DNA of 64,000 nucleotides from Musa acuminata AAA Group (Eukaryota; Streptophyta; Magnoliopsida; Zingiberales; Musaceae). Location of the stretch: positions 31,750,501 through 31,814,500 of the forward strand of contig NC_088342.1 of assembly GCF_036884655.1 (NCBI RefSeq), in the 5' to 3' direction. Under the pieces are notes generated by a model. That model did no database searches, was not told the DNA's origin, and saw nothing but the letters and a program-made list of their open reading frames with translations. How positions within the stretch are numbered: the first letter of the stretch is position 1; each line of letters begins with the position of its first letter. A program made the position numbers and the translations under genes. Below, in pieces: positions 36,531 to 47,105 of the stretch.

Positions 36531-37323
36531 CCCCACCCATTCAGCACTGAAAGGGAAGAACTAACACTCGAAATCTTGACATCTTTCTGTGATTCTTAAA
36601 GCTCAAAATTGTTGTAAAGGCCAAAAGTTCTTCTCCCTCTGTTCTTCCAAGTTCTGAGTTGTAAAGAGAGGAGAGAAAATTCTGTAAGGGTTGCCTCCTA
36701 AGCCCGTCAAAAGGAGTGAAACTGTAAAAGGGTGGTTGGCCTTCGCCTATTGAAGGAAGGCCTCTAGTTGACGTCGGTGACCTCGTCGGTGGAGGATGCC
36801 AAAAGCGGAGTAGGTCGAGATTGACCGAACCACTCTAAATCTCAGTTTGCATTTACTTTGAGCATATTATCTTTACTGTAAACCTCCTCTGAAGCTTACT
36901 GCCTTCTGTGCTTTTACGATCGGGTTTCAATCCTTTCACTTTCCGAATCAGCGTTTAGACGTAAACCTGCTTTTTCGTACGATCATCATATTTCAGTTTG
37001 CGTTTACGTTTTGATCTTTACCATAACTGTAAACTGCCTTTATACTCTTGCTTAAACTGCATCTTGCCTAATCAAGTGATTTACGAATCATCATTTAGAC
37101 GTAAATCAGTTTCTTCGTACGAACATCGGATTTCAATTTGCGCCTATATTCTGGTTTTCATCATAGCTGCAAACTGCTTGCATAGATTGACTTTAATCTT
37201 GCTTAGAATCGACTTTCAGACAGAAATTGTTTTTATCGTTCGAACGCAGTTTCGTTTTAATCGCAGAAAGTCTTCCGCTGCACTAATTCATCCCCCCCTC
37301 TTAGTGCTCTCGATCCTAACAAT

Positions 37324-37335
37324 TGGTATCAGAGC
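37324..37335 (+). other. Primer binding site of element A
   Basis: TGGTATCAGAGC, 2 nt after the 5' LTR; initiator tRNA-Met type. Confidence 0.95.
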
Positions 37336-37371
37336 GGGGTTAACTCTCAAACGGATTAAAACCCTAGAGAG

Positions 37372-38955
37372 ATGGCTTACGCCGGAAACCAAGAGAGGCA
37401 TTCTATTACACGTCCACCCATGTTCAATGGGACGAACTACACCTATTGGAAGACCCGAATGAGGATCTTTCTTATTTCTATGGATTTTGAACTTTGGAAT
37501 CTTGTCGAAAACGGTTTTTCAAAGTCTTCTCTTCCAATGATTGATTGGAATGATTTGGAGAAGAAGGCTTTCACTCTTAATGCAAAGGCTATGAATGCCT
37601 TATTTTGTGCACTTGATAAAAACGAGTTTAATCGTGTTTTGATTTGTGAAACCGCATTTGATATTTGGCACACACTCGAAGTGACTCATGAAGGCAAAAG
37701 TAGAGTGAAAGAGTCAAAAATCAATCTTTTGTTACACTCTTTTGAACTTTTCCGGATGAAACCGAGTGAGACTATTGGCGACATGTTTACCCGTTTCACG
37801 GATGTCGTCAACGGTCTAAAAGGACTCGGAAAATTTTTTTTGGATTTTGAGCTCGTAAATAAGATTCTAAGATCCCTTCCTAAGAGTTGGGATCCTAAAG
37901 TCACTGCTATTCAAGAGGCAAAAGATCTAAACAACTTCCCTCTTGAAGAACTAATTGGGTCATTAATGACCTACGAGATGACTTGCAAAGCTCATGAAGA
38001 GCAAGTAGACATCCTTCCAAAGAACAGGAAGGATATGGCACTTAGAACTTTGGAAGACCACTTGAAAGAAAACTCAAGTGATAAGGACTGTGACGATGAC
38101 TTGGCACTTCTAACAAGAAAATTTAAAAAATTCATTAAAAGAAACAAGTTTAAGAATGACACTAAAAATAAACTTGAACCCAAGAAGGACCAAGTTATTT
38201 GCTATGAGTGCAAAAAGCCGGGACACTACAAGAGTGATTGTCCCCAAGTCAAAAAGAGAATAACAAAGAAGAAGGCGCTCAAAGCAACATTGGATGATTC
38301 GAGCGCGTCCGAAGAAGAGGAGTCCAACACCGAGCAAGTTGCTCATTACGCCTTAATGGCCATCGGAGAAGAGGTAACGAATTTAATAGATGCAGATATA
38401 TCTTTCGATGAATTATTAAATGCCTTCAATGACTTATTTGATGAATGCAAAATTATTGATAGAAAATATAAATTGCTAAAAAAGGAGCATGATAGTCTTA
38501 CTTGTGACTTTGATAAGTTAAAAATAGAATATCATGATAGTTTAAATTCATGCATCAAATGCCATGATCTAGAAACTTTCCAAATGGAAAACTTGCTACT
38601 TAAGGATACCTTAAAGAAATTTGAGGTTGGTAGCAAGTCACTGAACATGATCCTCGCAAACAAGGGTCACGTTCCCAAAAGAAATGGAATTGGATTTGTG
38701 AGAAGTCCTCACCAAAATCCAACCACCTTCATAAAAGGCCCCATCCTACATGTTCAACACCAAAACAAATGCAACTTTTGTTGCAAATTTGGACATAAGA
38801 CGCATTATTGTCCATTCAAGAAAATTAGTCCAAACAAATTGATTTGGGTTCCTAAAGGAACCATGATAAACTCTATGCAACATGATAAACAATGTAGATC
38901 TATCATTAAGGCACCCAAAAGCAAATGGGTACCTAAAAATCATCCTTTCTTGTAG
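37372..38955 (+). CDS. gag: Gag of element A
   Basis: Open 527-aa Gag, collinear with B's. N-terminal FNGTNYTYWKTRMRIF block (18-33), two CCHC knuckles (C277-C280-H285-C290 and C467-C470-H475-C480), and an acidic serine-rich segment and helical, coiled-coil-like stretch between them. It begins 36 nt after the primer site and ends at UAG 38953-38955. The Gag frame itself is undamaged although pol in the same element is dead, so it could still make particles. Whether it is expressed is unknown. Confidence 0.92.
   Translation: MAYAGNQERHSITRPPMFNGTNYTYWKTRMRIFLISMDFELWNLVENGFSKSSLPMIDWNDLEKKAFTLNAKAMNALFCALDKNEFNRVLICETAFDIWHTLEVTHEGKSRVKESKINLLLHSFELFRMKPSETIGDMFTRFTDVVNGLKGLGKFFLDFELVNKILRSLPKSWDPKVTAIQEAKDLNNFPLEELIGSLMTYEMTCKAHEEQVDILPKNRKDMALRTLEDHLKENSSDKDCDDDLALLTRKFKKFIKRNKFKNDTKNKLEPKKDQVICYECKKPGHYKSDCPQVKKRITKKKALKATLDDSSASEEEESNTEQVAHYALMAIGEEVTNLIDADISFDELLNAFNDLFDECKIIDRKYKLLKKEHDSLTCDFDKLKIEYHDSLNSCIKCHDLETFQMENLLLKDTLKKFEVGSKSLNMILANKGHVPKRNGIGFVRSPHQNPTTFIKGPILHVQHQNKCNFCCKFGHKTHYCPFKKISPNKLIWVPKGTMINSMQHDKQCRSIIKAPKSKWVPKNHPFL
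38953..38955 (+). promoter_or_regulatory. In-frame UAG between gag and pol, element A
   Basis: TAG followed by AAA, at the codon equivalent to 6660-6662 in B. A 7-bp inverted repeat (TACCATC ... GATGGTA) follows within about 40 nt in A but is not kept in B, so it is not a convincing conserved readthrough structure. Confidence 0.7.
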
Positions 38956-41900
38956 AAACCTATACCATCGCAAGCTAGGAGCAAGAGATGGTACCTTGAT
39001 AGTGGATGCTCAAGGCATATGACCGGAGATCCATCTCAATTCTCTAAGCTCACTAGCATAGACGAAGGCTATGTCACCTTTGGAGACAACAACAAGGGTA
39101 AAATCGTTGGCAAAAAAACCATAGGTAACAAATCCAACTTCCTTATTGAAGATGTTTTGTTAGTTGATGGCTTAAAACATAACCTCTTGAGCATTAGTCA
39201 ATTATGTGATAAAGGATACATTGTCATATTCGAATCTAATGCTTGCATCATTGAAAAACCATACAAAAACATGTCTATGATTGCATTAAAACAAAATAAC
39301 GTATACACTATTGACATCAATGATTTGTGTAATGAAATATGTTTTTCGGTTTTGAATGAGGATGCTTGGCTATGGCATAGAAGATTAGGTCATGCTAGCA
39401 TAAAACTAATCACTCAAATATCATCTAAAGAACTTGTAAGAGCAATTCCTCATATCAAGTTCATCAAAGATAATGTATGTGATGCTTGCCAATTAGGTAA
39501 ACAAATTAAGGGTAGTTTCAAATCTAAGAATCAAGTAAGCACCTCTAGGCCCTTACAATTGATCCATATAGACTTGTTCGGACCAATCTCCACATCAAGC
39601 CTAGGAGGTAGTAAATACGCCTTCGTCATTGTGGATGACTATAGCAGATACACATGGACTTACTTCTTAAAACAGAAAAGTGATTGCCTTAGATATTTTA
39701 CCAAGTTTTGTAAACTTGTTCAGAATGAGAAAGGTTCTATGATTTCGTCAATTAGAAGTGATCGTGGTGGTGAATTTCAAAACCATGATTTTCAGGAATT
39801 TTGTGAACTCAATGGATACAACCATAATTTCTCTACTCCTAGAAATCCTCAAGAAAATTGAGTAGTAGAAAGAAAAAATTGAAATTTACAAGAAATGGCA
39901 AGAACCATGTTGAATGAACATAACCTACCCAAATATTTTTGGGCCGAAGCCGTAAATACCGCATGCTATATTTTGAATAGAGTTCTAGTAAGACCCCTAC
40001 TAACCAAAACTCCCTATGAGTTATGGAACAACAAGAAACCCAATGTTTCATGTTTTAAAGTCTTTGGGTGTAAATGTTTTATCTTGAATGAAAAGGATAA
40101 CCTAGGAAAATTTGATGCTAAATCCGATGAAGGAATCTTTCTTGGTTATTCTTCGGTTTCTAAAGCCTTTCGTATCTTCAATAAAAGAACTTTAATTATC
40201 GAAGAATCCATTCATGTTGTTTTCAATGAGATTTCCGAAATCAGGAAAAATGATTTTGATGATGATGTTAATTTTGATTCCTTGAATTTAAATGAAACCC
40301 CTTCTCCAACTAGCAACTTGGATGCATCCACTTCCGAAACATCCTTACCCAAGGATTGGAAGTATGTAGATGCTCATCCCAAGGAGCTAATTTTAGGAGA
40401 CACGTCAAAGGGGGTTCAAACACGATCTTCTCTTAAAAATTTTTGTGCGAACGTCGCCTTTCTCTCCCAAATTGAACCCAAATGTGTTGACGAAGCCATG
40501 AAAGATGATTCATGGATTATCGCAATGCAAGATGAACTGAATCAATTTGAGAGAAATGAGGTGTGGAAGCTTGTTCCTAGGCCAAATGACCATTTAGTTA
40601 TTGGTACTAAATGGGTCTTCAGAAACAAGCAAGATGAAAATGGTATCGTGGTTAGAAACAAGGCTAGATTAGTGGCCAAAGGTTTCAACTAAGAAGAAGG
40701 TATCGATTACAAAGAAACCTTCGCTCTTGTGGCTCGATTGGAAGCCATAAGGATGCTCCTTGCCTACGCTAGTAGTAATAATTTTAAGCTATTTCAAATG
40801 GATGTTAAAAGCGCTTTTCTAAATGGCTTTATCTCCGAAGAAGTTTATGTTGAACAACCTCCTGGATTTAAAAATAATAGCCTCCCTAATCATGTGTTTA
40901 GATTAACTAAAACTCTCTATGGTTTAAAACAAGCCCCAAGGGCTTGGTATGAGAGACTTAGTTCTTTTCTTATCGAAAATAATTTCACAAAAGGCAAGGT
41001 TGATACTACATTGTTCATCAAGAATTTTAAAAATAATTTTCTCATTGTCTAGATTTATGTTGATGATATTATCTTTGGCTCTACGAATGAATCTCTTTGT
41101 GAATCTTTTGTTAAAACTATGAGTCTTGAATTCGAAATGAGCTTAATGGGAGAATTAACATTCTTCTTAGGCTTGCAAATCAAACAACTAAGCAATGACA
41201 TCTTTATTAGTCAAACTAAATATGCTATGAATTTATTAAAAAAGTTTAATATGAACAACTCAAAGGCTATTAACACTCCTATGAGCACCTCTACTAAGTT
41301 AGAAATTGATGAAAGTGGAGAAAGCTTCGATCAAAAAACTTATAGGGGTATGATAGGAAGTTTACTTTACCTCACTGCAACCAGACCAGACATCATGTTC
41401 AGTGTAGGACTTTGTGCTAGATTTCAATCAAACCCTAAGATATCTCATCTCAAAGCAGTTAAAAGAATACTTAGATATCTTAATGGTACCACAAATCTAG
41501 GATTATGGTACCCAAAATCAAAGAATTTTGAGTTAATTGCTTATGCTGATGCGGACTTTGCTGGTTGTAAACTAGATAGAAAAAACACATTAGGATCATG
41601 TCAATTTTTAGGGCATGCCCTTGTTTCCTGGTCATCTAAGAAACAAAACTCGGTTGCACTATCAACAACCGAAGCTGAATATATTGCAGCAAGTGCATGC
41701 TGTACCCAAGTTGTATGGATGAAAAACACCTTAGAAGATTACAAAGTTAATCTTAAGAATATTCCCATTAAATGCGATAACACAAGTGCAATATGCTTGA
41801 CTAAGAATCCTATACAACACTCAAAAACAAAAAACATTGATATTAGACATCACTTTATACGAGATCATGTTACTAATCATGACGTAACCATAGAGTTCAT

Positions 41901-41997
41901 TGATACTAAACATCAACTAGCTGACATTTTTATGAAACCTCTAAGTGAAGAATAATTTGATTTCATAAGAAGAGGATTAGGAATGTTGATGTGTCCG
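38956..41997 (+). pseudogene. pol: Pol of element A, five nonsense codons
   Basis: Same domain order as B: protease DSG at 38998 onward, GAG-pre-integrase zinc region, integrase (HIDLFGPI, SDRGGEF), reverse transcriptase ([15 protein letters not shown]), RNase H ([21 protein letters not shown]). In-frame stops: TGA 39859-39861 (within the integrase NGVVERKN block), TGA 39880-39882, TAA 40690-40692, TAG 41050-41052 (just before YVDD), TAA 41953-41955. Compared with B, the last three look like C-to-T changes at Gln codons and the first two are transversions. No frameshift is seen across about 3 kb. Confidence 0.93.
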
Positions 41998-42725
41998 AAT
42001 AGACAAACTAGTCAAAATTATTTTTCGGACTTTATTGGATCACTTGATTGCCATGTGTTGAAATGTTTTGATTTTTGAAAAACTGTAGCATAATCTTGTC
42101 CGAATGCATGAAAGAATTCATCTCATTTTCGGATTCGCTTAATAGTTGGAATGACAAAAATCAAACACACTCTTTTGAAAAATATTTTTTCCGAAATGGA
42201 TTTGATAAAATGACTTTCCTCCTTCATGCACAAAGGATTATAACAAAAAAGGGGAGAAGAAGTATTCAAAGCATTATACGTATCATGCCTTCCTTTATAT
42301 GCTTGATAACTTGCTTATATTGTTCTCCTGGTATCACATCTATTATGCCTTTTGTTGATGACAAAGGGGGAGAAATATATGAATTGATTTGATGCTATAA
42401 ACACTGATGCTATGATTATGCCATGCCTGCATCATCAAGAGATATATGAACAGATGCCATATATAGAATATGCTATAAACACTGATGCTAATGATATCAA
42501 AATCTTACTTCACAGCTTTACATGTTGATATCTTACAATATGATGAATTGTTACAATTACCATCATTCAAAATTATTATGTAAGAATGAATGTCAAGTAT
42601 TGACATCATCTTCAGAGATGTCACTTGAATTCTTAGGTCTTGAATTCAAGAATGACTTATCTCAAGTATGGCATGTAGATAGGGGGAGTTAAGGTTAACT
42701 CCATTATCAATTGATTGTCATCATC
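41998..42725 (+). other. Non-coding 3' region of element A
   Basis: Between the end of pol and the polypurine tract. It includes the module at 42073-42137 that is also found (inverted to match) in the non-autonomous interiors, and a polypurine-like motif at 42351-42374 (GATGACAAAGGGGGAGAAA). A 105-codon open frame at 42075-42392 has no recognisable domain; I do not accept it as env. Confidence 0.75.
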
Positions 42726-42739
42726 AAAAAGGGGGAGAT
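42726..42739 (+). other. Polypurine tract of element A
   Basis: AAAAAGGGGGAGAT directly before the 3' LTR. Confidence 0.95.
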
Positions 42740-44471
42740 TGTTGAATCTCGGATTTTGATGATGAAGTCAATTGTCATTTGTTGTCTAACCTATATGTTG
42801 AGATAAGTGTGCAGGATTAACTACGATGAAAGTAAGACATGCAGTAGGAGTTGCGCTGGAGTCATGATAATGATCACGTTGGGAGTTCGAGAGCTCAACG
42901 GAAGTTCAGACTATCGTCGGAGGTTCTGTAGGAATAAATCCGAGAAGTCCATAAGCTTGCCAAAGAAGCTCGTCGGAACTCGCCAAGTGTATCGTCGCAA
43001 GTCCAGGAGTTTGCCAGAAGTCCGCAGGAGAATCACCGAGGGTTCATCGGATGATCGACGGAAGTTCGCCGGAAACTCGCCGGAAGATGCGATATACGCA
43101 CCGGAGCAAGCTGCAGAAATTGTCTTAGGATTTATCGTAGTTAGCACAATGATTAAGTTCGTAATGGGAGGTGATCCCATTAGCTTAATCTTGGGGCAAT
43201 TGGGCCCCTGAAAGACCCAATTTGGGCCGAATGGATCAACCCATTGGGACCCTGATTACTGTAGGAGGTGCAACCGCCCAAGCCAGGAGGTGCAACCGCC
43301 TGGGCTAAGTCTCCCAGGGAGACTGGGCGGTGCAACCGCCTTAGCCAGGAGGTGCAACCGCCTGGGCTCAGTCTCCAAGCGAGACTGGGCGGTGCAACCT
43401 CTCCTGACAGGAGGTAACACCGCGTGAGCTCGGTCTTCGAGCTTTGGCAGGCGGTGCAACCGCCCTAGTCAGGAGGTGCAACCGCCTGAGCTCGGTCTTC
43501 GAGCTCTGGCAGAGAGGTGCAACCACCCCTGACAGAGGTGGCGCCGCCCAGAGGCTTAGTCTTCGAGCTCTGCCGGGCGGTGCAACCGCCCCAGTCAGGA
43601 GGTGCAACCGCCTAATCCCGGAATTCCGGGAATTAACAGTTTTGAGCTCCAAATTTGAACTGGGTTGGGGCCTACAAATACCCCACCCATTCAACACTGA
43701 AAGGGAAGAACTAACACTCGAAATCTTGACATCTTTCTGTGATTCTTAGAGCTCAAAATTGTTGTAAAGGCCAAAAGTTCTTCTCCCTCTGTTCTTCCAT
43801 GTTCTGAGTTGTAAAGAGAGGAGAGAAAATTATGTAAAGGTTGTCTCCTAAGCCCGTCAAAAGGAGTGAAACTGTAAAAGGGTGGTTGGCCTTCGCCTAT
43901 TGATGGAAGGCCTCTAGTTGATGTCGGTGACCTCGTCGGTGGAGGAAGCCAAAAGTGGAGTAGGTCGAGATTGACCGAACCACTCTAAATCTCGGTTTGC
44001 ATTTACTTTGAGCATATTATTTTTACTACAAACCTCCTCTGAAGCTTACTGCTTTCTGCGCTTTTACGATCGGGTTTCAATCCTTTCACTTTCCGAATCA
44101 GCGTTTAGACGTAAATATGCTTTTTCGTACGATCATCATATTTCAGTTTGCGTTTACGTTTTGATCTTTACCATAACTGCAAACTGCCTTTATACTCTTG
44201 CTTAAACTACATCTTGCCTAATCAAGTGATTTACGAATCAGCATTTAGACGTAAATTAGTTTCTTCGTATGAACGTCGGATTTCAGTTTGCGCCTATATT
44301 CTGGTTTTCATCATAGCTGCAAACTGCCTGCATAGATTGACTTTAATCTTGCTTAGAATTGACTTCCAAATAGAAATTGTTTTTATCGTTCGAACGCAGT
44401 TTCGTTTTAATCACAGAAAATTTTCCGCTGCACTAATTCACCCCCCCCTCTTAGTGCTCTCAATCCTAACA
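42740..44471 (+). repeat. 3' LTR of element A
   Basis: 1732 bp, the same length as the 5' LTR. Its TATA position (43673-43680) reads TACAAATA, so the core promoter is altered here but not in the 5' LTR. Confidence 0.95.
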
Positions 44472-44621
44472 ATTTTCTCTTCTCTCTTTACAACTCAGAA
44501 CTTGGAAGAAAAGAGGGAGAAGAACTTTTGGCCTTTACAACAATTTTGAGTTCTAAGAATCACAGAAAAAGATCAAGATTTCGATGTATGTCTGTGCTCT
44601 TTCAGTGTTGAATGGGTGGGG

Positions 44622-44629
44622 TATTTATA
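44622..44629 (-). promoter_or_regulatory. TATA box, LTR G
   Basis: TATAAATA on the minus strand. Element A is inserted about 145 bp downstream of it. Confidence 0.65.
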
Positions 44630-45284
44630 GGCCCCAACCCAGTTCAAATTTGGAGCTCAAAGCTATGAATTCCCGGAATTCCGGGATCAGGCGGGTGCAC
44701 CTCCTGACTGGAGCGGTTTCATCGCTTGGCAGAGCTCGAAGACTGAGCCCCTAGGCGGTGCCAACTCCTGTCAAGGGCAGTTGCACCTCCTGCCAGAGCT
44801 CGAAGACTAAGCTCAGGCGGTTGCACTTCCTGACTGAGGCGGTTGCACCGCCTGGTAGAGCTCGAAGACTGAGCTCAGGCGGTGCCACCTCCTGTCACGG
44901 GAGGTTGCACCGCCCAGTCTCGCTCGGAGACTGAGCCCAGGCGGTGCCACGTCCTGGCTGGGGTGGTTGCACCGCCCAGTCTCACTCGGAGGCTTAGCCT
45001 AGGCGGTGCTACCTCCTGGCCTGGGCGGTTGCACCTCCCACAGCAATCAGGGTCCGAATGGGTAGATCCATTCGACCCAATTTGGGTTTTTCAGGGGCCC
45101 AATTGCCCCAAGATTAAGCTAATGGGATCACCTCCCATTTCCAACTTAATCATTGTGCTAACTACGATAAATCATAAGACAATTTCTACAGCTTGCTCCG
45201 GTGCGTCAATCGCTTATTCCGGCGAGTTTCCGGTGACCTTCCGTCGATCATCCGATGAACCCTCGGTGATGCTCCAGCGGACTT

Positions 45285-47091
45285 CTAGAAAACTCCTGGA
45301 CTTGCGACGATCCACTTGGCAAGTTCCGACGAGCTTCTTTGGCAAGCTCATGGACTTCTCGGATTTGTTCCCGCAGAACCTCCGACGACTGTCCGAACTT
45401 CCGTCGAACTCTCGAACTCCCAACGTGATCATTGTCTTGACTCCGGCGTAACTCCTGTTGCATGTCTTTCTTCCATCCTAGTTAATCCTACACACTTAAA
45501 ACAAAACTTCGATCGAGACAATTAATCCTAAGCAATTAACCAAGTTCTCCGGCATGTCATTGGTCCTTCGACGCTTCGTCTGATTCTTCGGCGCATCGTC
45601 CTCTCCTGCAGCCTATTGCCCAATCGGCTAGTTGACTCCGCAACTCCGATATCCTAGGCACAATACCTACTCTTCTTGGCCCGATGCCCGCTTCCACGGC
45701 CCGAAGCCTTCTATCGATACGTCGACCGATCCACCGGCCCGACGTCCAATCTTCTGACATGTTCCTCCGGCACAACATGATTTTCCTGCTTTAATTGTCT
45801 CATCCTGATCGAGGCATCCTGTGTCACTCAAAACACAGATTAAATCATAAACATATATCAAGTAGTTTCATCATCAAAATACGAGATTCAACACCAGCAA
45901 ACTCTTGGACTTGCGACGATCCACTTGGCGAGTTCCGACGAGCTTCTTTGGCAAGCTCATGGACTTCTCGGATTTGTTCCCGCAGAACCTCCGACGACTG
46001 TCCGAACTTCCGTCGAACTCTCGAACTCCCAACGTGATCATTGTCTTGACTCCGGCGTAACTCCTGCTGCATGTCTTTCTTTCATCCTAGTTAATCTTAC
46101 ACACTTAAACCAAAACTTCGATCGAGACAATTAATCCTAAGCAATTAACCAAGTTGTCCGACATGTCATTGGTCCCTCGACGCTTCGTCTGATTCTTCGG
46201 CGCATCGTCCTCTCCTGCAGCTTATTGCCCAATCGGCTAGTTGACTCCGCAACTCCGATATCCTAGGCACAATACCTACTCTTCTTGGCCCGAAGCCTTC
46301 TATCGATACGTCGACCGATCCACCGGCCCGACGTCCAATCTTCTGACATGTTCCTCCGGCACAACATGATTTTCCTGCTTTAATTGTCTCATCCTGATCG
46401 AGGCATCCTGTGTCACTCAAAACGCAGATTAAATCATAAACATATATCAAGTAGTTTCATCATCAAAATACGAGATTCAACACCAGCAAACTCTTGGACT
46501 TGCGACGATCCACTTGGCGAGTTCCGACGAGCTTCTTTGGCAAGCTCATGGACTTCTCGGAATTGTTCCCGCAAAACCTCCGATGATTGTCCGAACTTCC
46601 GTCGAACTCTCGAACTCCCAACGTGATCATTGTCTTGACTCCGGCGCAACTCCTGCTGCATGTCTCACTTTCATCATAGTTAATCCTGCACACTTAAAAC
46701 AAAACTTCGATCGAGACAATTAATCCTAAGCAATTAACCAAGTTGTCCGGCATGTCATTGGTCCCTCGACGCTTCGTCTGATTCTTCGGCGCATCGTCCT
46801 CTCCTACAGCCTATTGCCCAATCGGCCAGTTGACTCTGCAACTCCGATATCCTTGGCACAGTATCTGCTCTTCTTGGCCTGATGCCCGAGTCCACGGCCC
46901 GAAGCCTTCTGTCGATATGTCGACCGATCCACCGGCCCGACGTCCAATCTTCTGACATGTTCCTCAGGCACAACATGATTTTCTTGCTTTAATTGTCTCA
47001 TCCTGATCGAGGCATCCAGCGTCACTCAAAATGCAGATTAAATCATAAACATATATCAAGTAGTTTCATCATCAAAATACGAGATTCAACA
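45285..47091 (-). repeat. Three tandem U3 units in LTR G
   Basis: Units 45285-45893 (609 bp), 45894-46482 (589 bp; a 20-bp segment is missing near 46287) and 46483-47091 (609 bp). Each ends GATTCAACA. Units 2 and 3 begin CCAGCAAACTCTTGG, equivalent to CCGGC in LTR E. This extends the doubling seen in LTR E by one unit. Confidence 0.92.
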
Positions 47092-47105
47092 ATCTTCCCC
47101 TTTTT
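47092..47105 (-). other. Polypurine tract of interior b2
   Basis: AAAAAGGGGAAGAT on the minus strand: one G-to-A change relative to the other copies. Confidence 0.88.

Larger units (their letters stand above)
35590..37321 (+). repeat. 5' LTR of element A
   Basis: TGTTGAATCTCGG start, CCTAACA end. GC-rich repeats at about 36112-36470 and an intact TATA box at 36523-36530. Confidence 0.95.
35590..44471 (+). mobile_element. Element A: complete copia (Sirevirus-like) retrotransposon, pol inactivated
   Basis: 8882-bp element on the plus strand, opposite to all others here. LTRs 35590-37321 and 42740-44471, both 1732 bp. Perfect target duplication ATTTT at 35585-35589 and 44472-44476. Primer site, gag, UAG, pol and polypurine tract are all in place. 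Its LTRs differ at many sites (about 14 in the first 300 bp by eye), so it is clearly older than B. Pol has five nonsense codons but the reading frame never shifts. Confidence 0.96.
44477..47091 (-). repeat. LTR G, fragment 2 of 2, with a tripled U3 unit
   Basis: Continuation of LTR G after element A and its duplicated ATTTT: leader, TATA (44622-44629), GC-rich repeats (about 44690-45048) and three tandem U3 units. It ends GATTCAACA at 47091 next to the polypurine tract of b2. Confidence 0.92.

Noticed and set aside
38956..39000. Readthrough hairpin after the UAG in element A
   Set aside because: The 7-bp inverted repeat is absent from B, which has the same UAG, so it is not a conserved signal.
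42075..42392. Possible env-like gene after pol in element A
   Set aside because: Only 105 codons, no signal peptide or clear membrane or coiled-coil pattern, and it ends in the polypurine-like motif; B has no counterpart.
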